Of a stretch of 64,000 nt of DNA, positions 25,096-34,002 are shown piece after piece (the first letter of the stretch is position 1; each line of letters begins with the position of its first letter). The stretch lies in assembly GCF_017086405.1 (NCBI RefSeq), contig NZ_CP070973.1, positions 6,728,739 through 6,792,738 of the forward strand, read 5' to 3'. This DNA comes from Mycobacterium gordonae (GTDB lineage Bacteria; Actinomycetota; Actinomycetes; Mycobacteriales; Mycobacteriaceae). Position numbers and translations under genes: made by a program. Below the pieces are notes generated by a model that was given only the letters and a program-made list of their open reading frames with translations, was not told the DNA's origin and searched no databases.

Positions 25096-26045
25096 CAGAA
25101 CCGGATTCCGCCCGCCAGGCATTGCTGGGATTGCGCGCCGAGATCGGCAAGGCCGTCGTCGGACAGGAAGGCGTCGTCAGCGGCCTGGTGATCGCACTGC
25201 TGTGCCGCGGCCACGTGCTGCTGGAAGGTGTTCCCGGCGTTGCCAAGACGCTCATGGTCCGGGCCCTGGCCGCGGCGCTGCAGCTGGAGTTCAAGCGGGT
25301 TCAGTTCACGCCGGACCTGATGCCCGGTGACGTCACCGGCTCGCTGGTCTACGACACCCACACCGCCGAGTTCGCCTTCCGGCCAGGGCCGGTCTTCACC
25401 AATCTGCTGCTGGCCGACGAGATTAACCGGACGCCGCCCAAGACGCAGGCGGCACTGCTCGAGGCGATGGAAGAGCGTCAGGTCAGCGTGGACGGTGAGC
25501 CGAAACCGCTGCCCGACCCGTTCATCGTGGCCGCCACCCAGAACCCGATCGAGTACGAGGGCACCTATCAGCTGCCCGAGGCCCAGCTCGACCGTTTCCT
25601 GCTCAAGCTGAACGTCGCGCTGCCCCCGCGCGAGGCCGAGATCGCAATCCTCGGCCGACACGCTCACGGCTTCGATCCGCGCGACCTGTCCGCGATCAAA
25701 CCCGTCGCGGGGCCGGACGAGCTGGCCGCGGGACGTGAAGCGGTGCGCCAGGTGCTGATCGCCGACGAGGTGCTCGGCTACATCGTCGACATCGTCGGAG
25801 CAACCCGCAATTCCCCCGCCCTACAGCTGGGGGTGTCGCCACGCGGGGCCACCGCACTGCTCGGTACCGCCCGGTCGTGGGCCTGGCTGTCCGGCCGCAA
25901 CTACGTGACACCGGACGACGTGAAGGCCATGGCCCGTCCGACGCTGCGGCACCGGATCATGTTGCGTCCGGAAGCCGAGCTGGAGGGCGCGACGCCCGAC
26001 GGCGTGCTGGACGGCATCCTGGCCTCGGTTCCGGTGCCACGCTAG
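25092..26045 (+). CDS. moxR2: MoxR-type AAA+ ATPase
   Basis: The 317-residue protein has AAA+ motifs: Walker A region EGVPGVAKTLMVRALAAAL, Walker B LLADEINRTPPKTQAAL, sensor FIVAATQNPIEYEGTYQLPE, arginine-finger region EAQLDRFLLK and sensor 2 SPRGATALLGTARSWAW. MoxR ATPases act as chaperones, usually paired with a DUF58/VWA protein, which follows here by a 1-nt overlap. It corresponds to Rv3692. Target proteins are unknown. Confidence 0.92.
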   Translation: MTEPDSARQALLGLRAEIGKAVVGQEGVVSGLVIALLCRGHVLLEGVPGVAKTLMVRALAAALQLEFKRVQFTPDLMPGDVTGSLVYDTHTAEFAFRPGPVFTNLLLADEINRTPPKTQAALLEAMEERQVSVDGEPKPLPDPFIVAATQNPIEYEGTYQLPEAQLDRFLLKLNVALPPREAEIAILGRHAHGFDPRDLSAIKPVAGPDELAAGREAVRQVLIADEVLGYIVDIVGATRNSPALQLGVSPRGATALLGTARSWAWLSGRNYVTPDDVKAMARPTLRHRIMLRPEAELEGATPDGVLDGILASVPVPR

Positions 26046-27367
26046 TGATTCTCACCGGCCGGACGGGGCTCTTCGCGCTCCTCAGCGTACTGCCGATCGC
26101 GGTATCACCATGGCCGGCAAGAGCTTTCGTGATTCTGTTGACATTGCTGGCCGTCGTGGTGAGCATCGACGTGGCCCTGGCTGCCAGCACCCGGCGGCTG
26201 CGATTCACCCGATCCCCGAATGGATCGGCGCGATTGGGTCAGCCGGTGGATGCGGGCCTGCTGATCCACAACGACGGCCGGCGCCGGTTCCGCGGTCAGG
26301 TGCGAGATGCCTGGCCGCCCAGTGCGCGCGGCGAGCCGAGGACCCACCGACTGCTCATCGCGTCCGGTCAGAGCCAGCAGGTGCACACGCAATTGCGGCC
26401 GGTGCGGCGAGGCGACCAACGTGCCGCGGTGGTGACGGGGCGTTCGATCGGCCCGCTGGGTTTCGCCGGCCGGCAGAGTTCCCAATCGGTGCCCGGACAG
26501 GTGCGGGTGCTGCCGCCCTTCCTGTCCCGCAAACACCTGCCGTCGCGGCTGGCGAAGTTGCGGGAAATCGACGGCTTGCTGCCCACGCTGATTCGGGGGC
26601 AGGGCACCGAATTCGATTCGCTGCGCGAGTATGTCGTCGGTGACGACGTCCGCTCGATCGACTGGCGGGCCAGCGCCCGACGGACCGACGTCATGGTCCG
26701 CACCTGGCGGCCCGAGCGGGATCGCCGCGTGGTGATCGTGCTGGACACCGGCCGTATGGCAGCCGGACGGGTCGGTGTCGATCCGACGGCCGCCGACCCC
26801 GCCGGCTGGCCACGGCTGGACTGGGCGATGGATGCGGCGCTGTTGTTGGCGGCGTTGGCATCTCGGGCCGGCGACCATGTCGACTTCCTCGCCCACGACC
26901 GATTGACCCGCGCCGCTGTCTTTGGCGCCTCGCGCACCGAACTGCTTGCCCAACTGGTGGACGCGATGGCCCCACTGCAGCCGGCACTCGTCGAATCTGA
27001 TTGGCGGGCAATGGTTGCCGCTATCCTGCGGCGTACCCGACGGCGATCGCTGGTGGTGTTGCTCACCGACTTCAACTCGACCGCCCTAGAAGAGGGTTTG
27101 CTGCCGATATTGCCGCAGTTGTCGGCCAAACATCATGTGCTAGTAGCCGCGGTGTCCGACCCACGGGTCGACGAGCTGGCAGCCGGGCGCAGCGACGCGG
27201 CCGCGGTCTACGACGCGGCGGCCGCCGAACGTTCCCGCAACGAGCGGCGGGGCATTGCCTCCCGCCTGCGCCGCAGCGGGGTGGAGGTCGTCGACGCGCC
27301 ACCGACGGACATCGCGCCCGGCCTTGCCGACCGCTATCTGGCGATGAAGGCGACCGGGCAGCTCTAA
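26045..27367 (+). CDS. DUF58 (VWA-like) protein
   Basis: The 440-residue protein has two N-terminal membrane segments (about 8-50). The DUF58 signature is TEFDSLREYVVGDDVRSIDW, and a VWA-like domain begins VVIVLDTGRMAAG. The MIDAS motif is degenerate (DxG instead of DxSxS), so metal-dependent binding may be lost. It corresponds to Rv3693 and has the same length. MoxR-DUF58 pairs act in envelope or metal-centre maturation in several bacteria; the mycobacterial role is not settled. The GTG start overlaps the moxR stop by one base. Confidence 0.88.
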   Translation: MILTGRTGLFALLSVLPIAVSPWPARAFVILLTLLAVVVSIDVALAASTRRLRFTRSPNGSARLGQPVDAGLLIHNDGRRRFRGQVRDAWPPSARGEPRTHRLLIASGQSQQVHTQLRPVRRGDQRAAVVTGRSIGPLGFAGRQSSQSVPGQVRVLPPFLSRKHLPSRLAKLREIDGLLPTLIRGQGTEFDSLREYVVGDDVRSIDWRASARRTDVMVRTWRPERDRRVVIVLDTGRMAAGRVGVDPTAADPAGWPRLDWAMDAALLLAALASRAGDHVDFLAHDRLTRAAVFGASRTELLAQLVDAMAPLQPALVESDWRAMVAAILRRTRRRSLVVLLTDFNSTALEEGLLPILPQLSAKHHVLVAAVSDPRVDELAAGRSDAAAVYDAAAAERSRNERRGIASRLRRSGVEVVDAPPTDIAPGLADRYLAMKATGQL

Positions 27368-27447
27368 GCCCGGGCGCCCACCGCAAGGTTCACGGCACCG
27401 TATCGGCGCGTGGCGGCGCGCGATTCACGCTCGGCGCGGGGAGAGGC

Positions 27448-28440
27448 TCAACCGGTGGGGACATAGTCGGGGGCGTCCTCGATGTCACCGGTTTCGCCCG
27501 CAGCAACGCCGCGCCGACCGAAATAGACGATGTAAGAAAGGAACGCCACCTCGGCGAGCACACCGATACCGATCCGCGCGAAAGTGGGCAGCGGCGACGG
27601 CGTCACCATCGCCTCGATCAACCCCGAGACCAGCAGCACGGCGACCAACCCCACTGCCACCGACACCACGCCGCGGCCTTCTTCGGCCAGGACCTGACCC
27701 CGGGGTCGGTCGCCCGGGGAAATCACCGACCACCCCAGCCGCATACCGACCGCTCCGGCCAGGAACACCGCCGTCAGCTCCAGCAACCCGTGCGGCAGCA
27801 GCAAACCAAGCAGCAGAGTGCCCTTGCCGGCCGGGAACATCAGACCGGCGATCACCGCCACATTGGCCGCGTTCTGGAAGAGCACGAACGGTATGGGCGC
27901 GCCGAGCACCACCGACATCGCGATGCACTTCGCGGCCACCCACGAGTTGTTCACCCAGACCTGCAGGGCGAACGCCGCGGCTGGGTGCTCGCTGTAGTAG
28001 GACTCGACGTCGTGGTTGATCAGTTGATCGATATCGGCCGGCGTTCCGACGGCGGACTGTACCTCCGGACTGCCTGCCACCCAGAACGCCATGACCACGA
28101 CCACAGCGAAGAACGCGCCCGCAGTCGCCAACCACCATCGCCAAGAGCGATAGGCAACCACCGGGAACGACACCGTCCAGAACCGGACGAAAGTGCTGCT
28201 CAGTGGGGCGTGCGCGCCGGTGACCGCGGAGCGGGCGCGGGCGACAAGGCTGGATAGCCGGCCGGTGATCAGCGAGTCCGACGACACCGACCGCAAGATC
28301 GACAGATGGGTGGACACGCGCTGATACAGCTCGACGAGTTCGTCGATCTCGGCGCCGGTGAGCGAACGGCGCTTCTTGATCAACTGGTCGAGCCGGTCCC
28401 ATGTGCCTCTATGGGTGAGAAGGAACGCGTCGACGTCCAC
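27448..28440 (-). CDS. SpoIIM-like (stage II sporulation protein M family) membrane protein
   Basis: The 330-residue protein has a soluble head (1-90; FLLTHRGTWDRLDQLIKKRR, ELYQRVSTHLSILR) and at least five membrane helices, with FVLFQNAANVAVIAGLMFPAG and LLLPHGLLELTAVFLAGAVG typical of SpoIIM-like proteins. It corresponds to Rv3694c. It converges with the DUF58 gene and diverges from the RDD gene. SpoIIM and RDD proteins often accompany MoxR-DUF58 clusters, so the whole block may act together at the membrane. Confidence 0.88.
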   Translation of the reverse strand: MDVDAFLLTHRGTWDRLDQLIKKRRSLTGAEIDELVELYQRVSTHLSILRSVSSDSLITGRLSSLVARARSAVTGAHAPLSSTFVRFWTVSFPVVAYRSWRWWLATAGAFFAVVVVMAFWVAGSPEVQSAVGTPADIDQLINHDVESYYSEHPAAAFALQVWVNNSWVAAKCIAMSVVLGAPIPFVLFQNAANVAVIAGLMFPAGKGTLLLGLLLPHGLLELTAVFLAGAVGMRLGWSVISPGDRPRGQVLAEEGRGVVSVAVGLVAVLLVSGLIEAMVTPSPLPTFARIGIGVLAEVAFLSYIVYFGRRGVAAGETGDIEDAPDYVPTG

Positions 28441-28475
28441 TTGGGCAGCCTACCCAGCCTGTAGCGTTTCGAGGT

Positions 28476-29447
28476 ATGTCGGAGGTGGTGACCGGCGACG
28501 CCGTGGTGCTCGACGTCCAGATAGCCCAGTTACCCGTGCGCGCGGTCAGCGCGATCATCGATATCGCCGTCATCTTCATCGCGTACATCCTGGGCCTGAT
28601 GCTGTGGGCTGCCTCCCTGGCGCAGTTCGACGAGGCACTGACCGTCGCATTCCTGATCATCTTCACCGTGCTGGCGATGGTCGGCTACCCGGTCGGGATC
28701 GAGACGGCGACCCGGGGGCGCTCGGTGGGCAAGATGGTGATGGGTCTGCGAGTGGTGTCCGACGACGGCGGGCCAGAAAGATTCCGCCAAGCGCTATTTC
28801 GGGCCCTGGCCGCGGTGGTGGAGATCTGGATGCTGCTCGGGAGTCCCGCGGTGATCTGCAGCGTGCTGTCACCGAAGGCCAAGCGGGTCGGCGACATGTT
28901 CGCCGGCACCGTCGTGGTCAGCGAACGCGGGCCCCGAATCGGGCCACCACCGGTGATGCCACCGGCCCTGGCCGGCTGGGCGGCGTCGTTGCAGCTCTCC
29001 GGGTTGACCTCCGGCCAGGCTGAGGTGGCCCGTCAGTTTCTCTCGCGGGCACATCAACTCGACCCGGCGCTACGTAATCAGATGGCCTACCGGATAGCCA
29101 GCGACGTGGTGTCCCGCATCGCTCCCCCACCCCCGCCCGGCGTGCCGCCGCAGCTGATTCTCGCCGCGGTACTCGCCGAACGGCACCGTCGGGAGTTGGC
29201 TCGGCTGCGCCCAGCAACGGCGGCGGGCTGGCCGCCGCAGCAGGGCTGGCCGCCGCAGCAGGGCTGGCCGCCGCAGCAGGGCTGGCCCCAGCAGCAGGGC
29301 TGGCCCCAGCAGCCCCAGCAGCCCCAGCAGCAGAGTTGGCCGCCTCAACACCCGCCCCAGGGCTGGGCGCCCGCGCCCGCGCCGCCGCCCGCTCCTGCGG
29401 CACCACCGCCGGACCCTGAGTCAGGCGGCTTCTCATTGCCGACTTAG
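28476..29447 (+). CDS. RDD-domain membrane protein with Q/W/P-rich tail
   Basis: The 323-residue protein has an N-terminal RDD domain with three to four membrane helices (LPVRAVSAIIDIAVIFIAYI, GRSVGKMVMGLRVVSDDGG, GDMFAGTVVVSERGP). The long cytoplasmic tail ends in WPPQQG/WPQQQG repeats and an Ala/Pro stretch. It corresponds to Rv3695. Its TAG overlaps the stop of the convergent gene in the tetramer TTAG. Confidence 0.88.
   Translation: MSEVVTGDAVVLDVQIAQLPVRAVSAIIDIAVIFIAYILGLMLWAASLAQFDEALTVAFLIIFTVLAMVGYPVGIETATRGRSVGKMVMGLRVVSDDGGPERFRQALFRALAAVVEIWMLLGSPAVICSVLSPKAKRVGDMFAGTVVVSERGPRIGPPPVMPPALAGWAASLQLSGLTSGQAEVARQFLSRAHQLDPALRNQMAYRIASDVVSRIAPPPPPGVPPQLILAAVLAERHRRELARLRPATAAGWPPQQGWPPQQGWPPQQGWPQQQGWPQQPQQPQQQSWPPQHPPQGWAPAPAPPPAPAAPPPDPESGGFSLPT
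29228..29299 (+). repeat. 18-bp tandem repeat, four copies (WPPQQG)
   Basis: Three identical 18-bp units, ctggccgccgcagcaggg, and one variant encode WPPQQG x3 and WPQQQG in the tail of the RDD protein, followed by shorter proline/glutamine units. Copy number may vary between strains. Confidence 0.92.
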
Positions 29448-29791
29448 TACTGGGCGACGCTGGCCGCCAGGATGGCGACATCCGTCACCAATAACGCCAA
29501 TCCGAGAAGCGGAACCGCGATGCCTCCGCGCCGCTTGGCGGTGAAGACCGAGGCGACGATCACCAGTACGGCGACCAGCGGCGGACCGTAGAAGAAGAGG
29601 TCGAAACTCAGCCCGTCGCCGAGGTTCGGGCAGCTGTTCCCGGTGCATGAGGCGGTGCTCATCACGGCACCGAGCGCGAAAAGCATGGCTATCGCTGATC
29701 CGGGCACCGTCAGCAGCGCGAGCACCCAGTTGACCCGTGAACGAGCCCGTCCATCCTCGGCGATCGTCTGGTTGCCGTTGTTGCCGTTCAC
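29444..29791 (-). CDS. small hypothetical membrane protein, three helices
   Basis: The 115-residue protein has three predicted membrane helices (WVLALLTVPGSAIAMLFALG, GPPLVAVLVIVASVF, IAVPLLGLALLVTDVAIL) and a short loop with two cysteines (STASCTGNSCPN) after the first helix. No family recognised. GTG 29791 was preferred over a TTG at 29842. It is divergent from the PadR gene across the operator-like inverted repeat and could be its target. Confidence 0.6.
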   Translation of the reverse strand: MNGNNGNQTIAEDGRARSRVNWVLALLTVPGSAIAMLFALGAVMSTASCTGNSCPNLGDGLSFDLFFYGPPLVAVLVIVASVFTAKRRGGIAVPLLGLALLVTDVAILAASVAQY

Positions 29792-29872
29792 CCGTGGGGT
29801 GCTACCCGGCGTTCGGGGTGCGCAAACGATCGCCCGTTGCAACCCTAGGTTGCCATCCGATAGTTAGCGATA

Positions 29873-29892
29873 TATCGTGATGCATAACGATA
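29873..29892. promoter_or_regulatory. inverted-repeat operator upstream of padR
   Basis: TATCGT and ACGATA form a perfect 6-bp inverted repeat with an 8-base spacer containing TGCA; a second palindrome CGATATATCG (29868-29877) overlaps the left arm. It lies 48 bp before the PadR start and between divergent genes, as expected for an autoregulated PadR operator. The binding protein is inferred. Confidence 0.6.
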
Positions 29893-29940
29893 CACCGGAG
29901 AGTGTCGTCGACACCTCCCCTGAACCGAAGGACTCAACAC

Positions 29941-30639
29941 ATGAACAGCCACTTCACTCCCCCCGCTGGCCCCTTCGGCCCGCGACCCGGCTTCGGGTTC
30001 GGCCCTGGCCCGTTGCAGCGACGAGCCCTCCACGGCGCCCGGCGTCAGGCCCGGCGGGAATTCTTCGAGAACCTCCGCGACCAGGCCGGTGATCACGGCG
30101 GACCAGCAGGGTTCGGTCCCGGATTCGGCCCAGGCTTCGGTCCTGGTTTCGGCCCAGGCTTCGGATTCGGCCCGGGTGGCCGCGGCGGACGCCGAGGCGG
30201 GCGCAGCCGCCGCGGTGACGTGCGGGCCGCCATCCTGGTGCTGCTGAACGAGCGGCCCATGCACGGCTACGAGATGATCCAGCAGATCGCCGAACGCAGC
30301 AACGGAATCTGGAAGCCGAGTCCCGGTTCGGTGTATCCGACTCTGCAACTGCTCGACGACGAGGGTCTGATCACCGCCAGCGACACCGACGGCAGCAAGA
30401 AGCTGTTCGAGCTGACCGACGACGGCCGCGCCGCAGCGGCGAAGGTGGACACCCCGCCGTGGGACGAGATCGCCGAAGGCGTAGATCCGGGGCATATCAC
30501 CCTGCGGACAGCGGCCCGCCAATTGTTCGGGGCGGTCGGACAGTCGGTCCACGCCGCCAACGCGGAGCAACAGCAACGCATCGTCGACGTGCTCAACAAC
30601 GCACGCCGGGAGATCTACGGGATTCTCGGCGAGGACTGA
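29941..30639 (+). CDS. PadR-family transcriptional regulator with Gly/Phe-rich head
   Basis: The 232-residue protein has a low-complexity head of FGPG repeats (about 10-90), a basic patch (GRGGRRGGRSRRGD) and a PadR winged helix (about 95-175; DVRAAILVLLNERPMHGYEM, PSPGSVYPTLQLLDDEGLI, FELTDDGRAAA). The C-terminal helix (QQRIVDVLNNARREIYGIL) should dimerise. ATG 29941 follows a clear gap; the longer frame is not needed. The locus has no counterpart between Rv3695 and glpK in M. tuberculosis. Confidence 0.88.
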   Translation: MNSHFTPPAGPFGPRPGFGFGPGPLQRRALHGARRQARREFFENLRDQAGDHGGPAGFGPGFGPGFGPGFGPGFGFGPGGRGGRRGGRSRRGDVRAAILVLLNERPMHGYEMIQQIAERSNGIWKPSPGSVYPTLQLLDDEGLITASDTDGSKKLFELTDDGRAAAAKVDTPPWDEIAEGVDPGHITLRTAARQLFGAVGQSVHAANAEQQQRIVDVLNNARREIYGILGED

Positions 30640-30880
30640 GGAAGGCCGTGTGAGCGGACCGGTAGATGTGCCCGCCTGAAGAGACGCTCCTCGGTTCTCC
30701 AGCGCCGGAACGGGTCAAAAACGGCCTACTGATCAAGCGTCTGCAGGACTGGCTTCACCTCAGCCTCTCCTCGTCCATGCAACAGAGCGGCCCGCCACGG
30801 CCGACACACGAGGTGCAGCGATTGCCACCGAGGATGATCGGGGAGTTGGTCAGCCCACCCGGTCGCCGCACCCGGTGAAC

Positions 30881-32437
30881 TCAGGACACGTCGACCCAGT
30901 CCAGGGTCCGCTGCACCGCCTTGCGCCAACCCGCGTATCCCGCGGCGCGCTGGTCGTCGTCCCAGTTCGGGGTCCAGCGCTTGTCCTCTCGCCAATTGGC
31001 GCGCAGTTCGGACGGGTCGGCCCAGAAGCCGACCGCCAGGCCCGCCGCGTAGGCAGCCCCCAACGCGGTGGTTTCGGCGACCACCGGCCGCACCACATCC
31101 ACCCCCAGCACGTCGGCCTGGATCTGCATGCACAGATCGTTGCCGGTGATACCACCGTCGACCTTCAGGATCTCCAGGCGCACGCCGGAGTCGGCCTCCA
31201 TGGCGTCCACCACGTCGCGACTCTGATAACAGATCGCTTCCAGCGTGGCGCGGGCCAGGTGAGCGTTGGTGTTGAAGCGCGACAGCCCGACGATCGCGCC
31301 GCGCGCATCGGATCGCCAGTAGGGCGCGAACAACCCGGAGAACGCCGGCACAAAGTACACCCCGCCGTTGTCGGCGACCTGCCTAGCCAGCGACTCGCTC
31401 TGCGAGGCGCCGCTGATGATGCCCAGCTGGTCACGCAGCCACTGCACCGCCGAACCCGTCACCGCGATCGACCCCTCCAGCGCGTAGACCGGTTTGGCGT
31501 CCCCGAACTGGTAGCACACCGTGGTGAGCAGGCCGTTGTCGGATCGCACGATCGTCTCGCCGGTATTGAGCAGCAGGAAGTTGCCGGTGCCGTAGGTGTT
31601 TTTCGCCTCTCCGGCGTCCAGACACACCTGGCCGACCATCGCCGCATGCTGGTCGCCGAGCACGCCGCTGATGGGTACCTCTCCCCCGATGGGGCCGGTA
31701 TCGGACGTGACGCCGTAGGGCTGCAGCGGCGACGACGGCTCGATCTTGGGCAACATCTCCCGGGGAATGGAGAAGAACGACAGCAACTCGTCGTCCCAGT
31801 CCAGCGTTTCCAGATTCATCAGCATGGTCCGGCTGGCATTGGTCACGTCCGTGACGTGCACGCCACCGCGCGGACCGCCGGTCAGGTTCCACAACACCCA
31901 GGTGTCGGCGGTGCCGAACAGCGCGTCGCCCTTTTCCGCCGCCGCGCGCACCCCGTCGACGTTCTCCAGGATCCACTGCAGCTTGCCGCCGGAGAAGTAG
32001 GTCGCCGGCGGCAGACCCGCCTTGCGCCGGATCACGTCGCCACGGCCGTCCCGGTCGAGCGCCGATGCGATGCGATCGGTTCGGGTGTCCTGCCAGACGA
32101 TCGCGTTGTAGTAAGGCCGTCCGGTTCGGCGGTTCCACACCAGCGTCGTCTCCCGCTGGTTGGTGATACCAAGTGCCGCAATCTCTTTCGACGAAATATT
32201 GCTGGAGTTCAGAACGGACATCAACACCGACGCGGTGCGCTCCCAGATCTCGACCGGGTTGTGCTCAACCCAACCGGCCCGCGGCAGGATCTGGTCGTGT
32301 TCGAGCTGATGACGCGCCACCTCGGCGCCATCGTGATCAAAGATCATGCAGCGAGTACTCGTGGTGCCCTGGTCGATGGCTGCTATGAATTCCGGCGACT
32401 CAGCCAACTCGGCCTCTCCTAGGGTGACGTTGGACAC
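30881..32437 (-). CDS. glpK: glycerol kinase
   Basis: The 518-residue FGGY kinase has the phosphate-binding start FIAAIDQGTTSTRCMIFDHD, glycerol-contact region GWVEHNPVEIW, ITNQRETTLVW, YNAIVWQDTRT, the adenosine region GGVYFVPAFSGLFAPYW and the FGGY signature zone DGGITGNDLCMQIQADVLG. It makes glycerol-3-phosphate from glycerol and ATP. GTG 32437 gives the expected length (M. tuberculosis GlpK is about 517). VapBC48, its neighbour in M. tuberculosis, is absent here. The site of the M. tuberculosis phase-variable homopolymer (LTGGPRGG) is not homopolymeric in this sequence. Confidence 0.96.
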   Translation of the reverse strand: MSNVTLGEAELAESPEFIAAIDQGTTSTRCMIFDHDGAEVARHQLEHDQILPRAGWVEHNPVEIWERTASVLMSVLNSSNISSKEIAALGITNQRETTLVWNRRTGRPYYNAIVWQDTRTDRIASALDRDGRGDVIRRKAGLPPATYFSGGKLQWILENVDGVRAAAEKGDALFGTADTWVLWNLTGGPRGGVHVTDVTNASRTMLMNLETLDWDDELLSFFSIPREMLPKIEPSSPLQPYGVTSDTGPIGGEVPISGVLGDQHAAMVGQVCLDAGEAKNTYGTGNFLLLNTGETIVRSDNGLLTTVCYQFGDAKPVYALEGSIAVTGSAVQWLRDQLGIISGASQSESLARQVADNGGVYFVPAFSGLFAPYWRSDARGAIVGLSRFNTNAHLARATLEAICYQSRDVVDAMEADSGVRLEILKVDGGITGNDLCMQIQADVLGVDVVRPVVAETTALGAAYAAGLAVGFWADPSELRANWREDKRWTPNWDDDQRAAGYAGWRKAVQRTLDWVDVS

Positions 32438-32506
32438 TGCAGGTACATGATGGCGCAACGGCGGGCCGGGTTGCGCGCGGCCCGGGAAACCTGTTGCATC
32501 GGTCTG

Positions 32507-33982
32507 GTGGGCGAAGAGGTCAAGCGCACCACGTATGACCGCGCACAACGGCGGGAGTACCGGCGCAAAGTGCGGCTGTGTTTGGACGTCTTCGAGACGA
32601 TGCTCGCCCGCGGTCGCTTCGATTCAGAGCGGCCGCTCACCGGCATGGAGATCGAATGCAACCTCGTCGACGCTGAATACCAGCCCGCGATGTCGAACCG
32701 ATTCGTGCTGGACGCCATCGCCGATCCCGCCTACCAGACCGAATTGGGCGCCTACAACATCGAATTCAATGTGCCACCCCGCCCGCTGCCGGGACAGACC
32801 ACCGTGGACCTGGAGAAAGAGGTCCGGGAAAGCCTCAACGACGCCGAGCTCAAAGCCAATGCCAGCGGCTCGCACATCGTCATGATCGGCATCCTGCCCA
32901 CCCTGATGCCCAAACATCTGTCGCACGGCTGGATGAGCGAATCCAACCGGTACACCGCACTGAACGAATCGATCGTGGAAGCGCGCGGCGAGGACATCCC
33001 CATCAACATCGCCGGCCCCGAACCACTGAGCTGGCAGGCTGCTTCTATCGCACCCGAATCCGCTTGCACGAGCATGCAATTGCATCTACAGGTGGCTCCG
33101 GAGGACTTCGCCGCGAACTGGAACGCAGCGCAGGCCCTGGCCGGTCCTCAGCTGGCGCTGGCCGCCAACTCGCCGTATTTCTTCGGACACCACCTCTGGG
33201 CGGAAACCCGCATCGAACTTTTCGCCCAGTCCACCGACACCCGCCCCGAAGAGTTGAAGACTCAGGGGGTGCGGCCGCGGGTGTGGTTCGGCGAGCGCTG
33301 GATCACCTCCGCCGTCGACCTGTTCAAGGAAAACATCCGGTATTTCCCGTCGCTGCTGCCGGAACTGTCCGATGAGGATCCCGTGGCGGAGCTGACGGCC
33401 GGGCGCACGCCGCGCCTGGCCGAACTGCGATTGCATAACGGCACGGTCTACCGGTGGAACCGACCGGTGTACGACGTCTCGCACGACCTGCCGCAACTAC
33501 GCCTGGAGAACCGGGTCTTGCCGGCCGGACCCACAGTTGTTGACATGCTCGCGAATTCGGCCTTCTACTACGGCATGCTGCGCACCATGTCCGAGGCCGA
33601 GCAGCCGGTGTGGTCCCAGCTCAGTTTCCCGCAGGCACATCGGAATTTCCTGGAGGCCGCCCGGCAAGGCATCCGGGCGCAGCTGCACTGGCCGGGTATC
33701 AGCGGGGAGGTGGACACTCAGAAGCTGGCGCTGGACACCCTGTTGCCGATGGCTCATGAGGGCCTGCGCCGGTGGGGGGTCGACGTCGAAGTCCGCGACC
33801 GCTTTCTCGGCGTCATCGAGGGTCGAGCCCGCGCCGGGCGCAATGGCGCCAGCTGGCAGGTGTCCACCGTCGGTGCGCTCGAGGACGCCGGCATGACCCG
33901 GCCGCGGGCCCTGGCGGAGATGCTGCGCCGCTACTGCGAGCACATGCACGCCAACGAACCGGTGCACACCTGGCCCGTCTGA
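32507..33982 (+). CDS. GCS2-family glutamate-cysteine ligase-like protein (Rv3698-like)
   Basis: The protein has the carboxylate-amine ligase fold of GCS2 enzymes: GMEIECNLVDAEYQP (nucleotide/metal glutamates), YNIEFNVPPRPL, TSMQLHLQVAPEDF, PQLALAANSPYFFG and ELRLHNGTVYRWNRP. It may join an amine to a glutamate-like acid, but its substrate is unknown. It is distinct from egtA in the same window. GTG 32507 leaves room for promoters toward glpK; ATG 32447 is possible and would give about 511 residues, near the recalled M. tuberculosis length. Confidence 0.82.
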   Translation: MGEEVKRTTYDRAQRREYRRKVRLCLDVFETMLARGRFDSERPLTGMEIECNLVDAEYQPAMSNRFVLDAIADPAYQTELGAYNIEFNVPPRPLPGQTTVDLEKEVRESLNDAELKANASGSHIVMIGILPTLMPKHLSHGWMSESNRYTALNESIVEARGEDIPINIAGPEPLSWQAASIAPESACTSMQLHLQVAPEDFAANWNAAQALAGPQLALAANSPYFFGHHLWAETRIELFAQSTDTRPEELKTQGVRPRVWFGERWITSAVDLFKENIRYFPSLLPELSDEDPVAELTAGRTPRLAELRLHNGTVYRWNRPVYDVSHDLPQLRLENRVLPAGPTVVDMLANSAFYYGMLRTMSEAEQPVWSQLSFPQAHRNFLEAARQGIRAQLHWPGISGEVDTQKLALDTLLPMAHEGLRRWGVDVEVRDRFLGVIEGRARAGRNGASWQVSTVGALEDAGMTRPRALAEMLRRYCEHMHANEPVHTWPV

Positions 33983-34002
33983 GCCCGCGTAGGTTGGGAG
34001 CC

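Noticed and set aside
30640..30880. 241-bp gap with a 70-codon ORF between padR and glpK
   Set aside because: No ribosome site, family or stable hairpin was found; only two direct cacccggt copies near 30857-30877.
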